DNA from: an uncultured Acidimicrobiales bacterium | GTDB lineage: Bacteria; Actinomycetota; Acidimicrobiia; Acidimicrobiales; SHLQ01 | Direction: 5' to 3' | Length of the DNA stretch: 64,000 nucleotides | Assembly: GCA_938015295.1 (NCBI GenBank) | Contig: CALLQB010000023.1 | Span: 1 to 64,000 of the forward strand | Shown here: piece by piece, positions 9,627-18,601 of the stretch | Layout: every line of letters starts with the position of its first letter | Position numbering within the stretch: the first letter of the stretch is position 1 | Made by a program: the position numbers and the translations under genes | The notes under the pieces: model-generated | Seen by the model: the letters and a program-made list of their open reading frames with translations, nothing else | Databases searched by the model: none | What the model was told of the DNA's origin: nothing

Positions 9627-10058
9627 TCAGTCCAACTCGACCCGACGACAGAGCCACGCTGCCGCGCCACCGAGAATCGCATTCGTTGCGCCTTCGCGAA
9701 ATGCCGGCCAGATACGCCCAAGCGCGGTGCCACTGCCCAGCGTGAGCACATTCACCACGAACAAGAGCCCCATGACGGCCATGATCAATGCCAGCCACAT
9801 CGTCACGGTCCGAAGGCCCGGGACCAATGAACCTGGGGGTGCCGAGACGATCAGCATTGCGGCACCCAGGAGAAGTATCGCCGGCTCGAAGCGGGCGACA
9901 TTGATGAACACGATAAAGCCCCGGCGCCATGTTTCGAGATCGGCGTCAATGGTCGCGAACAAAGCCGCCAACAGCGAAAACACCGCTGCGGCAAGCAGCA
10001 GGAAGGCCAGGAAACCCCGAGCTTCCTCCCAGCTCACCGAAGGTCGCTGGGTCTCCAT
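9627..10058 (-). CDS. Hypothetical four-helix membrane protein
   Basis: A 143-residue integral membrane protein that I do not recognise. Four hydrophobic segments are visible, at about residues 17-36, 56-75, 83-108 and 120-135, with short charged loops and no cysteine or histidine pattern suggesting a cofactor. It lies six bases downstream of nuoN and five bases upstream of the aminotransferase gene, all on the same strand, so it may be co-transcribed with the tail of the nuo operon. A role in the respiratory complex cannot be claimed from position alone. Confidence 0.75.
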   Translation of the reverse strand: METQRPSVSWEEARGFLAFLLLAAAVFSLLAALFATIDADLETWRRGFIVFINVARFEPAILLLGAAMLIVSAPPGSLVPGLRTVTMWLALIMAVMGLLFVVNVLTLGSGTALGRIWPAFREGATNAILGGAAAWLCRRVELD

Positions 10059-10064
10059 TGGTAA

Positions 10065-11663
10065 CTAGTTGCCGAACAGGGCGGCGGGGCTCTCTTGGAC
10101 CAGACGCGGAATCGCTTCGCGGGCTAGGTCATCGATCGGGCCGGGCCAGATACCGAAGACCACGGTCACCAACAAACACATGCCGATCGCAATCTGGGCG
10201 CCGAGGGGCACGTCGATCTTGTCGGTCGAGGCAACGTCGGCGTCGTCGCCTATGTCGTCTTGGCCTGCCGATTCGCCGTCGTCGCTATCGTGATCATCAT
10301 CTCCGGCGAAGAACATCGTGACGATGACCCGCAGGTACAAGAAGGCACCGACCACTGCACTGATCATTGCGATGACGCCAAGCCAGAACGAACGGGCATC
10401 GATCGCCGCAGAGATAACACCGAACTTGGCGAAGAATCCCGTCGTGAGGGGTACGCCTGCCTGCGAGAAGAGAAACACCATCAACGCAAACGCAAGAAAT
10501 GGACTGCGCTTGGAAAGGCCCTGGTAGTCCTCAAGGGACTGCGCTGCGTCACCTTTGCCACCGGCGACAGTAAGCACGCCGAAGCTACCAATCACCATGA
10601 AGGCGTAGGCAGCGAGGTAGAAGAGCACCGCCGAGGTGCCCCGGTCGGTGGCCGCCTGAACGCCAACCAGAATGAAGCCTGCGTGGCTAATCGATGAGTA
10701 CGCAAGCATGCGTTTGATGTCGGTCTGCACGATGGCCAGGAACGAACCAAGCAGCAATGACAGCACCGCGAGCACATAGATAACCGGTTGCCAGTCGGTG
10801 CGGTACTGCTCGAAGGTCAACACAAAGACTCGGATGATGGCGGCGAAACCCGCCGCTTTGACGCCCGAGGCCATGTACGCCACGACCGGGGTCGGCGCCC
10901 CCTGATACACGTCTGGGGTCCAGAAGTGAAACGGCACTGCGGCGACTTTGAAACCCAGGCCTACGAGCATGAGCGCAAACCCAGCCAGAAGCAGTGCGTC
11001 GTCGGCCAACACCGTCACCGAAAGGAAGTTCTTGATGTCGATGAGGTTCGTCGAACCGGTTGCGCCGTAGATAAGCGCGATGCCGTAGAGAAAGAATGCT
11101 GAGGAGAACGCGCCGAGGATGAAGTATTTCATACCGGCTTCCTGCGATTGCAGTTTGCGTACGTGCATTGCTGCGAGCACATACACCGCGATCGAAAGAA
11201 TCTCGAGGCCAAGGAACAACACGATGAGGTCGTTGGCAAAGGCCATGATGATGCCACCGGCGCCCGACATCATCAAAAGCACATACAACTCGGGTCCTTC
11301 AAGGCCCTCGCGTTTGAGGTAGTCGTCAGAAAGCAGAGCGGTCAGGCCAACCGCAAAGGCGATAACGACGGTGAGAAACAGCGAGAAACCGTCGAACGCA
11401 ACCGACCCTGCGAGCGTCGAACTGGCGCTGTTGGCTGTGTCGGTTACCCGCATCCACAACGGGATGACCGTGATAGCGGTAGCGGCGCTGAGGAGAACCG
11501 TGGCGATACTCCACACCGACGAGGGCAGCCGTTTGAGGATCGAGGCGAAGGTGAGCATAAGAATGCCACCAACCGACATGACGAGCAGCGGAACCAGTAC
11601 CGGCCAATCAACATCAGGCGTGTCGATGGGTTCGATGTCGATCTGAGCGAGGAGTGAAAGCAT
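10065..11663 (-). CDS. nuoN: NADH-quinone oxidoreductase subunit N
   Basis: An antiporter-like membrane subunit of complex I, 532 residues, with about 14 hydrophobic segments. It carries the family features DYLKREGLEGPELYVLLMMS, the essential Glu of FLGLEILSIAVYVLAA, the Lys-containing LGFKVAAVPFHFWTPDVYQG, and DIKRMLAYSSISHAGF. It takes part in proton translocation coupled to NADH oxidation. An acidic, His/Asp-rich loop (DDDHDSDDGESAGQDDIGDDAD) near the last helices is longer than usual and poorly conserved in general. It is the last nuo gene, two bases after nuoM. Confidence 0.97.
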   Translation of the reverse strand: MLSLLAQIDIEPIDTPDVDWPVLVPLLVMSVGGILMLTFASILKRLPSSVWSIATVLLSAATAITVIPLWMRVTDTANSASSTLAGSVAFDGFSLFLTVVIAFAVGLTALLSDDYLKREGLEGPELYVLLMMSGAGGIIMAFANDLIVLFLGLEILSIAVYVLAAMHVRKLQSQEAGMKYFILGAFSSAFFLYGIALIYGATGSTNLIDIKNFLSVTVLADDALLLAGFALMLVGLGFKVAAVPFHFWTPDVYQGAPTPVVAYMASGVKAAGFAAIIRVFVLTFEQYRTDWQPVIYVLAVLSLLLGSFLAIVQTDIKRMLAYSSISHAGFILVGVQAATDRGTSAVLFYLAAYAFMVIGSFGVLTVAGGKGDAAQSLEDYQGLSKRSPFLAFALMVFLFSQAGVPLTTGFFAKFGVISAAIDARSFWLGVIAMISAVVGAFLYLRVIVTMFFAGDDDHDSDDGESAGQDDIGDDADVASTDKIDVPLGAQIAIGMCLLVTVVFGIWPGPIDDLAREAIPRLVQESPAALFGN

Positions 11664-11665
11664 GA

Positions 11666-13291
11666 TTATTCGCCCTCCTCTTCGCTGTGTTCTTCGTCGC
11701 CATGTTCGTCATCACTGTGCGACTCTGCATCTTCTGCAGTGCGGAAGTTTGCGACGGGCTCAGTGAAACCCGGAACAGCGTCTTCGATGTGGGCGACCAG
11801 AGCATCGACTGCTGGCTCCATGCGCTCGATCACTGGCTTTGGATAGATACCCATAAACACAATGAGTGCGAGAAGCGGCGCAAGCGTCAAGCCCTCGGAC
11901 AAGCTGAGGTCGGCCATGGTGGCATTGTCGCCTTCGGCCGGACCGTGGAAGACCCGTTGGTACGCCCATAGCAGGTACAACGCGGCGAGAATTACGCCAC
12001 CGGCTGCCACAATCGCCCACCACCGATGGGCATTGAACGCGCCGAGCAGCGTCAGGTATTCGCCGACGAAACCGTTGAGGCCCGGAAGGCCAATCGAGCT
12101 GAGCATGACAACGGTGAACACGCCTGCCATGACCGGTGCCGATTTCTGTAGCCCGGACAACTCCGAGATGAGGCGGGTATGGCGTCGTTCGTAAATCATG
12201 CCGACGAGGAGGAACAACGCGCCGGTGGAGACACCGTGGTTGACCATTTGCAGCAAGCCACCCTCAATGCCCTCGGTGTTGAGAGCAAACGTGCCTAGCA
12301 CGATAAAGCCGAGGTGAGCGATCGATGAATATGCAACCAGACGTTTGAGGTCCTTTTGCATCGTGGCCGCAATCGCTCCGTAGATGATGCCGATGACGCC
12401 AAGGGTCATCATGAACGGAGCAAAGTAGACCGATGCTTCGGGGAAGAGATACAAACCGAAGCGAAGAAACCCGTAGGTGCCCAGCTTGAGCATCACACCA
12501 GCAAGAATGACCGAGCCGGCCGTTGGTGCTTCCGTGTGAGCGTCGGGAAGCCAGGTGTGCACCGGAAACAGCGGCACCTTCACCGCAAACGCCAGGGCGA
12601 AACTCAGGAAGATCCACCGGGCCGTGTCGCGCGCTAGCGCCTGGCCTTCGGCCAACTCGACGATGTTGAACGTGACATCGTTGCCGGTGGCCGACGCGGT
12701 GAGAAAGGCGGTAGCCAAGATGCCGACCAGCATCAATGCCGAGCCGGCCATCGTGTACAAGAAGAACTTCGTCGCCGCGTACTGGCGATTGCCGTGTCCC
12801 CATTTGCCGATCAAGAAATACATCGGCACAAGCACGATCTCGAAGAACACAAAGAAGAAGAACAGGTCGAGGGTGAGGAACACACCCATAACGCCAGCTT
12901 CGAGGATCAGTAGCCACGCGTAATAGGGCTTGTGATCGTGACCGGGGTCGACACCGAGAATAGCGATCGGAAACAAAATTCCGGTGAGGACCACGAGGAA
13001 CAACGATATGCCGTCGAGGCCAAGCGCCCAGCTGATGCCGAACCCTTCGACCCAACTTGCCGACTCGGTAAATTGAAAGCCCGCGTCGGCCATATTGAAC
13101 TCATAGAGCACCCAGAGGCTCATCGCACCGGTAATGACCGACGCTATGGTTGCCGCCTCTTTGGTGAGCTCGGGTCGACCGCTGCCGGGAAGTAGCGCCA
13201 CAAGCAGCGCGCCAATGGCAGGTACCACGATCAAGGCCGTGAGCACCGGAAACGACACGTCGGCCGCAGCAAGAGTAAGAGTCGAGGTCAC
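11666..13291 (-). CDS. nuoM: NADH-quinone oxidoreductase subunit M
   Basis: A 541-residue antiporter-like subunit of complex I with about 14 membrane helices. Diagnostic blocks are LGLDGISLFLVVLTG, FFVFFEIVLVPMYFLIGKWG with the essential Glu, KVPLFPVHTWLPDAHTEAPT and DLKRLVAYSSIAHLGF. The C-terminus is a hydrophilic tail rich in Glu, Asp and His (about the last 30 residues), which is outside the conserved fold. It overlaps nuoL by four bases and is followed closely by nuoN. Confidence 0.97.
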   Translation of the reverse strand: MTSTLTLAAADVSFPVLTALIVVPAIGALLVALLPGSGRPELTKEAATIASVITGAMSLWVLYEFNMADAGFQFTESASWVEGFGISWALGLDGISLFLVVLTGILFPIAILGVDPGHDHKPYYAWLLILEAGVMGVFLTLDLFFFFVFFEIVLVPMYFLIGKWGHGNRQYAATKFFLYTMAGSALMLVGILATAFLTASATGNDVTFNIVELAEGQALARDTARWIFLSFALAFAVKVPLFPVHTWLPDAHTEAPTAGSVILAGVMLKLGTYGFLRFGLYLFPEASVYFAPFMMTLGVIGIIYGAIAATMQKDLKRLVAYSSIAHLGFIVLGTFALNTEGIEGGLLQMVNHGVSTGALFLLVGMIYERRHTRLISELSGLQKSAPVMAGVFTVVMLSSIGLPGLNGFVGEYLTLLGAFNAHRWWAIVAAGGVILAALYLLWAYQRVFHGPAEGDNATMADLSLSEGLTLAPLLALIVFMGIYPKPVIERMEPAVDALVAHIEDAVPGFTEPVANFRTAEDAESHSDDEHGDEEHSEEEGE

Positions 13292-15711
13292 AGTGACGCC
13301 CTCAGGAAGAACCAGCCGACGAGTGCAACTGCACCCACGGCAACACCGACGGCATAGTTTCGCACCAGACCGGTTTGGGTCCGCCGCGCAGTGCCGCCGA
13401 CGCCACGAACAACAGAGCCAACGCCGTTGACAGCACCGTCGACGATCGTCGCATCAAACCAGGCCACCAAGTCGAACAATTTGCGACCCGGCCCACCCAT
13501 GAAGTTGCTGACCGACAGGTCATAGAACCAGCCATTGGCAAGCACCGACTTCTCGATGGCCGCAGGTTTTGGCCCCTTGCCTTTGAGGTACACATTGACG
13601 GCGAAGGCAATGCCGATAATGCCCGCAGCGATTGCGACCAATGCCAGGAGGAACTTCGTGTTACCCGAGGCAGCGATCTCGTGTTTGTGGGCGAGCGTCG
13701 GCTCGAGCCAATGCTCGAGGTGGTGCCACCACTTGTGGTTCCAGCTAAACGGTAGGTTGAGGAATCCACCGACGATCGACAGCACCGCCAGAACGCCGAG
13801 TGGCAACGTCATCGTCCACGGCGACTCGTGCGGATGGAACTCGCGTCGCTCGGCGACCTCTTCGGGGAGGAAGTCCTCGACGCCAGAGATGTCGGGTTCG
13901 CTAAACAAGGCTGCGGGTTCGGGGACAGGAGCGTTCGCACGTTCGCGTTGCACTGCGGCGAGGGCTTCGCTTGCCTCGGCTCGCTTTGCCGTCGCGTCGA
14001 CAACAGCTTGTTCGGCTATGGGCACGTTAGCCTTCGCCGTTTCGAGAGCTGTCTCGCCATTGGTGATAGTGGTCTGTGCTGCGATCACGCCGTTCTCGGC
14101 AGCAGCAACCTGCGCGGTGAGTTGCTCGCGGTTCTCATCGGTGGCTTCCGCTAGCGCTGCCTTGGCAGTTTCGACATTGCCTTCCGCTACCGGAACATTG
14201 TTGCGCATCGTCTCGAGGTTGGTCTCGGCGGTGGCAATAGCGGCAACGGCCTTGTTGACGTTTTCCTTTGCCGCATCCTCGGCAGCAACAGCTTCGTTGA
14301 TCGTCAGCTGCGATGCAGCGATGCGGTTGTTCCAAGCCTGGTCAATCTCAACCGGCGTCGGATCGTCATAGCGGTAGCGACCGTAGAACGTCATCATGAC
14401 CTGACGGGTCATGTAGAACGCGGTGAGCAATGCGGTGACAAGACCAACAGCCCACAGCGCCTTGCCATTGACGCCGCCAGTGTCCCAAGCGGCGAGCAGG
14501 ATTTCGTCCTTCGACCAGAAGCCGGCAAAGGGAGGCACGCCGGCGATCGCCAGCCAGCCAATGATAAAGGTTGCGCTCGTGATGGGCAGGAGTTTTCGGA
14601 GCGCACCGTAATGACGCATGTCCTGGTCATGGTGCATGCCATGGATGACCGAACCCGAACCCAAGAACAACAGCGCCTTGAAGAAAGCGTGCGTGATCAT
14701 GTGGAAAATGGCGGCTACGTAGGCACCGGTGCCGACGGCAAGAAACATGTAGCCAAGCTGGCTGACCGTTGAATATGCGAGGACCTTCTTGATGTCGGTT
14801 TGGGCGACCGCGATAGTTGCGGCGAACAACGCCGTGCCGACACCAACCCAGGCAATGACATTGCCAACCCAGTCAGCGGCTTCGTAGATCAGACCATTGA
14901 CGCGAGTGAGGAGATAGATGCCCGAGGTGACCATGGTGGCTGCGTGAATGAGCGCCGATACCGGCGTCGGGCCCGCCATGGCGTCGGGCAGCCAGAGATA
15001 CAAAGGGAACTGCGCCGACTTACCCATCGCCCCGACAAAGAGCAGCAAGGCAATGGCGGTAGCCGTGTTCGTGCTCATGCCCGGAGCTGCAGGAAGGAAC
15101 TCGACGTACTTGATCGACCCGAACGTGAAGAACACAAGGAAGGTGGCGACCATGAAACCCCAGTCACCAATGCGGTTGGTGACGAACGCTTTCTTTCCGG
15201 CGGTTGCGTTGGCGGGCTCCTCGAACCAGAACGAGATAAGCAGGTATGAGCAGGCGCCCACGCCTTCCCAACCGAGGAAGGTCAACAGGAGGTTGTCGCC
15301 CAGCACCAGCATGAGCATCGAAAAGGCAAACAGGTTGAGGTAAAGGAAGAACTTCGAGAAGTACTCGTCGCCGTGCATGTAGCCGATCGAGTACACGTGG
15401 ATCAGCATGCCGATGCCGGAGATGAACAGACACATGGCAATCGACAACGGATCGGCGAGAAACCCGATGTCGACCGAGAAGTCGCCAGCAGGAATCCATT
15501 CAAAGAGTGTTTGGCTGAAGATACGGTCTTCGGCGTCTTGGTTACGAAGACCGAGATATACCAGCACCGTGGCGGTGAAAGAACCCGCCATCGCAGCGGT
15601 GCCAATCCAGCCGGCGAGTGGTTCGCCCAGGGGCTTGCCGATAAGCAAAAGTGTTATAAATCCGAGCAGCGGGAATGCCGGAATCAAGAAGACGAGATCG
15701 AGAAGTTCCAT
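13288..15711 (-). CDS. nuoL: NADH-quinone oxidoreductase subunit L with a large coiled-coil insert
   Basis: A proton-pumping membrane subunit of complex I, 807 residues against a usual length near 620-660. The conserved core is normal: LGWEGVGACSYLLISFWF, FPLYLWLPDAMAGPTPVSAL, DIKKVLAYSTVSQLGYM and FKALLFLGSGSVIH. The excess is one block at about residues 455-600 (13912-14349), between FYMTRQVMMTFYGRYRYDD and HPHESPWTMTLPLG. The block is Ala/Glu/Asn-rich, lacks membrane segments, and shows recurring units such as NVPVAEGNVETAKAAL and NVPIAEQAVVDATAK, which look like a long coiled coil. The reading frame is continuous through it. The C-terminal amphipathic and last helices are present. Confidence 0.96.
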   Translation of the reverse strand: MELLDLVFLIPAFPLLGFITLLLIGKPLGEPLAGWIGTAAMAGSFTATVLVYLGLRNQDAEDRIFSQTLFEWIPAGDFSVDIGFLADPLSIAMCLFISGIGMLIHVYSIGYMHGDEYFSKFFLYLNLFAFSMLMLVLGDNLLLTFLGWEGVGACSYLLISFWFEEPANATAGKKAFVTNRIGDWGFMVATFLVFFTFGSIKYVEFLPAAPGMSTNTATAIALLLFVGAMGKSAQFPLYLWLPDAMAGPTPVSALIHAATMVTSGIYLLTRVNGLIYEAADWVGNVIAWVGVGTALFAATIAVAQTDIKKVLAYSTVSQLGYMFLAVGTGAYVAAIFHMITHAFFKALLFLGSGSVIHGMHHDQDMRHYGALRKLLPITSATFIIGWLAIAGVPPFAGFWSKDEILLAAWDTGGVNGKALWAVGLVTALLTAFYMTRQVMMTFYGRYRYDDPTPVEIDQAWNNRIAASQLTINEAVAAEDAAKENVNKAVAAIATAETNLETMRNNVPVAEGNVETAKAALAEATDENREQLTAQVAAAENGVIAAQTTITNGETALETAKANVPIAEQAVVDATAKRAEASEALAAVQRERANAPVPEPAALFSEPDISGVEDFLPEEVAERREFHPHESPWTMTLPLGVLAVLSIVGGFLNLPFSWNHKWWHHLEHWLEPTLAHKHEIAASGNTKFLLALVAIAAGIIGIAFAVNVYLKGKGPKPAAIEKSVLANGWFYDLSVSNFMGGPGRKLFDLVAWFDATIVDGAVNGVGSVVRGVGGTARRTQTGLVRNYAVGVAVGAVALVGWFFLRASL
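13912..14349 (-). other. Ala-rich coiled-coil insertion within NuoL
   Basis: About 146 residues inserted between two conserved membrane segments of NuoL. They contain almost no aromatic residues, a high Ala/Glu/Thr/Asn content and a roughly heptad spacing of Ala/Val/Leu. Internal imperfect repeats centre on NVPVAE and NVPIAE, about 55-60 residues apart, which suggests growth by duplication and a helical hairpin. No family is recognised. Confidence 0.7.
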
Positions 15712-15715
15712 GGTC

Positions 15716-16033
15716 CTAGCCCCTCAGTACCGAGAGGTCATCAGCGGTGGTGGTAGCCCGACGTCGTGAGATTGCGACAACGAGGGCAAGGCCAACCACA
15801 ACTTCGGCAGCGGCCACAACAAGAACAAAGAACACCGAGACCTGGCCGGCGATGTCGCCGAGGCGATCACCGAAGGCAACAAAACTCAGGTTGACCGCGT
15901 TGAGCATGAGTTCGACACACATGAACATCACGAGGGGGTTACGACGGATAAGCAGGCCCATCGCCCCAACCGCAAACAGCGCGGCGGACAAGATGAGATA
16001 CCAGTTGGAGGTGACTTCGACAGCAGCCAACAT
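15716..16033 (-). CDS. nuoK: NADH-quinone oxidoreductase subunit K
   Basis: A 105-residue, three-helix subunit of the complex I membrane arm. It has the conserved acidic residue in the second helix within [19 protein letters not shown] and a second in [17 protein letters not shown], both part of the proton path. The length is standard. The start overlaps the nuoJ stop by one base, and nuoL follows after four bases. Confidence 0.97.
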   Translation of the reverse strand: MLAAVEVTSNWYLILSAALFAVGAMGLLIRRNPLVMFMCVELMLNAVNLSFVAFGDRLGDIAGQVSVFFVLVVAAAEVVVGLALVVAISRRRATTTADDLSVLRG

Positions 16034-16749
16034 CAGGCTTCGCCTCCGTCTGTTGCATCGGCAGCATCAACCAGATCATCGCCAGCCTCGGCCGAGTCTG
16101 GCGCTTCAGCAGCGGAGTTGTTCCCCGCGGCTTCGGCTTCGAGTTCGGCGGCGCGGGCATCGATGCGGGCTTGGTAGTTCTCTTCGCGAATCTCGAGGGT
16201 GTTCTTCGGGGTGTCGAGCATGTCGCCCTTGGTCCGACGTGCAAGGACCACTGCGCCAACAACGGCAATGGTCAAAAGAATCGCGGTGGCCTCAAAGGCA
16301 AACACGTAATCGGTGAACAGCGTCTCGGCGAGCTGCTCGACGTTTGGCTTCACGGTCTCATCGACAATCTGGCCTGAGGAACCTCGGGCGCCGGTGATGG
16401 CATCCTCAGATCCAACGAGCGAAGCGGTTACGAGGAAGAAGATGCCAAGACTGAGAATTCCGGCAACAAACCGCTGCCCAACGATTGGTTCGATGTTGAG
16501 ATCTTCGGCCTGATCAACGCCGAGCAGCATGATCACAAACAGGAACAAGATGACGATGGCACCGGCGTACACCACAACCTGCACCGCAGCGAGGAAGTGC
16601 GCCTCGAGGGAGATGAACAGCACCGCCATGCCGAACAAGGTCTGAATAAGAAACAGCGCCGAATGCACGGGGTTGCGCGCGATGATCACGCCAGCGGCGC
16701 CGCCCAGCACAATCGCTGCGCAAACGAAGAACACGATGACTTCGACCAT
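16033..16749 (-). CDS. nuoJ: NADH-quinone oxidoreductase subunit J
   Basis: A 238-residue membrane subunit of complex I with five helices in the first about 170 residues, including [23 protein letters not shown], which carries the conserved pi-bulge region of helix 3. A hydrophilic C-terminal tail of about 60 residues, rich in Ala, Glu and Asp, extends beyond the conserved fold and is common in actinobacterial NuoJ. It shares its first base with the nuoI stop and overlaps nuoK. Confidence 0.96.
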   Translation of the reverse strand: MVEVIVFFVCAAIVLGGAAGVIIARNPVHSALFLIQTLFGMAVLFISLEAHFLAAVQVVVYAGAIVILFLFVIMLLGVDQAEDLNIEPIVGQRFVAGILSLGIFFLVTASLVGSEDAITGARGSSGQIVDETVKPNVEQLAETLFTDYVFAFEATAILLTIAVVGAVVLARRTKGDMLDTPKNTLEIREENYQARIDARAAELEAEAAGNNSAAEAPDSAEAGDDLVDAADATDGGEA

Positions 16750-17375
16750 TAGTGATCAGTCTCCTCGGGAGACCGAGCAACGACGTGATCGTCAGACTGG
16801 CCAACCTCCGCGTCGCGCACGCCGTAGCCAAGCTCGCCAGACCAGGCAACTTTGCCTTCGTAGCTGGCATCGCCTGACGGTGCGGTTGCCCGCATCCAGG
16901 CGGAGGTCATTTGGTCTTCACCGGGGCGCCAGTCTTCCCACGGAAGGTGCTGCGGCAGGCCGTCATCGTCGACCAGCAACTCCTTCTTGGTGTAGATCGC
17001 GTCGGCGCGGTTGGTGAAGGAGAATTCGAAGAGCTTCGACTCGGTGATGGCCTCGGTGGGGCACGCCTCGACACACATGTCGCAATGAATGCAGCGCAGG
17101 TAATTGATTTCGTAGATAAAGCCGTAACGCTCACCGGGCGAAACTGGATCGCCGTCGGGGTTGTCCTTGCCGCGCACATAAATGCAGTTGGCGGGGCAGA
17201 CGCCTGCACAAAGCTCACAGCCGATGCACTTTTCCATGCCGTCTTCGTACCGGTTGAGGACATGGCGTCCGTGAAGACGGTCGGGCTTTGGCCGCTTCTC
17301 TTCGGGGTATTCAGTGGTGACCCGCTTTTCGCCCAGTTTCTTGAACGTGACCGCGAAGCCTTCGAGGTAACCCAT
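16749..17375 (-). CDS. nuoI: NADH-quinone oxidoreductase subunit I (8Fe ferredoxin type)
   Basis: A 208-residue peripheral subunit holding clusters N6a and N6b. The two [4Fe-4S] motifs are CIGCELCAGVCPANCIYV and CIHCDMCVEACPTEAI, with all eight Cys present. The N-terminal membrane-contact helix and the RLHGRHVLNRYEDGMEKC lead-in match the family. The C-terminal part after about residue 140 is a divergent hydrophilic extension. It overlaps nuoH and nuoJ by single bases, indicating tight translational coupling. Confidence 0.97.
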   Translation of the reverse strand: MGYLEGFAVTFKKLGEKRVTTEYPEEKRPKPDRLHGRHVLNRYEDGMEKCIGCELCAGVCPANCIYVRGKDNPDGDPVSPGERYGFIYEINYLRCIHCDMCVEACPTEAITESKLFEFSFTNRADAIYTKKELLVDDDGLPQHLPWEDWRPGEDQMTSAWMRATAPSGDASYEGKVAWSGELGYGVRDAEVGQSDDHVVARSPEETDH

Positions 17376-18601
17376 TAGAACCGTGTCTCCTCAAGCTCGC
17401 GCTGTTCGGCTGCACTCTTGATGGCACCCATAAGCAGGAGCCCACCAACCATGAAGATCGCGAGGGTGACGCCGAGCAAAATGCCAACGTTCCAGTTGCG
17501 GTCGGCCAACACGTTGCGGGCCGCGAGGAACAGGAACCAACCGAGTGAAATCGGGATAAGGACTTTCCAACCAAGGTCCATCAGCTGGTCGTAACGGAAC
17601 CGTGGAAGCGTTGCCCGGAACCACACGAAAGTGAACAGGAAGGCAAACAGCTTCAGAAGGAACCAGAAGATTGGGAACACCCAATCGATCGAATCGATGA
17701 GGATCGGGCCTGAAGGACCGCCGAAGAACAACGTCACCATAATCGCCGACAAGGTCACGGTGTTCATGAACTCGGCGAGGAAAAACATCGCGAAACGAAT
17801 CGAGCTGTACTCGGTGTGGAAACCACCAACAAGTTCCTGCTCGGCTTCAACAAGGTCGAACGGCGGCCGGTTGAGTTCGGCGGTGGCGGCGATGAGGAAC
17901 ACGACGAACGGGACGAAGCCGGTGACGATGACGTTCCAATGCGGGACGATGCCTAGCCAGCCTGCGCCAGCCTGATCGGCGACGATGTCGTGGGTGCTCA
18001 GCGACCGCGACTGCAGAAAGATTGTTGCGAGAGCCAAGCCGAGAGCGGCCTCGTAGGACACCATCTGGGCCGAGGCTCGCACTGAACCAAGCAGCGGGTA
18101 CTTCGAGCCGGATGCCCAACCGGCGAGCATGACGCCGTAGACGGCAATCGATGACATTGCGAGGAACAACAAGATGCCAACCGGGGGGTCGGCAAGCTGC
18201 AGGTACGTCGACTCGCCGCCAAGCCAGTCGGGAAGCGTGATGATGCCGTCTTTGTCCTTGAAGTTTCCGCCAATGGGGATGATGGCGAACGTGAGGAAGG
18301 CCGGCACAAGCGAAAGGTACGGCGCCAGCTTGAAGACGAACGGGTCTGAAGCGTCGGGTTGGAGGTCTTCTTTGAAGAACAGCTTGATGCCGTCGGCGAG
18401 GGTTTGCAGGATGCCCCACGGACCGGCTCGGTTTGGACCGATGCGGTTTTGCATATCGGAAACGAGCTTTCGCTCGAACCACACCATGAGCATCACGCTG
18501 ACAAGCAGAACCGAGAAGGAGATTACGACCTTCACTAGGACAATGATGAAGACCTCAAGGGTGACGCCATTGAGAAAGAGGGGGTCAAGACCAGCGAACA
18601 T
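17375..18601 (-). CDS. nuoH: NADH-quinone oxidoreductase subunit H
   Basis: A 408-residue membrane subunit that forms much of the quinone chamber. It shows RIGPNRAGPWGILQTLADGIKL, the acidic loop after it (FFKEDLQPDASD), AELNRPPFDLVEAEQELVGG and FHTEYSSIRFAMFFLAEF. Its start shares one base with the nuoG stop (TGATG) and its stop overlaps nuoI. Confidence 0.97.
   Translation of the reverse strand: MFAGLDPLFLNGVTLEVFIIVLVKVVISFSVLLVSVMLMVWFERKLVSDMQNRIGPNRAGPWGILQTLADGIKLFFKEDLQPDASDPFVFKLAPYLSLVPAFLTFAIIPIGGNFKDKDGIITLPDWLGGESTYLQLADPPVGILLFLAMSSIAVYGVMLAGWASGSKYPLLGSVRASAQMVSYEAALGLALATIFLQSRSLSTHDIVADQAGAGWLGIVPHWNVIVTGFVPFVVFLIAATAELNRPPFDLVEAEQELVGGFHTEYSSIRFAMFFLAEFMNTVTLSAIMVTLFFGGPSGPILIDSIDWVFPIFWFLLKLFAFLFTFVWFRATLPRFRYDQLMDLGWKVLIPISLGWFLFLAARNVLADRNWNVGILLGVTLAIFMVGGLLLMGAIKSAAEQRELEETRF

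Noticed and set aside
13535-14371. A + strand frame of 278 codons, mainly Ser/Ala/Thr
   Set aside because: It is the mirror of the low-complexity NuoL insert; its composition follows directly from the Ala-rich coding strand.
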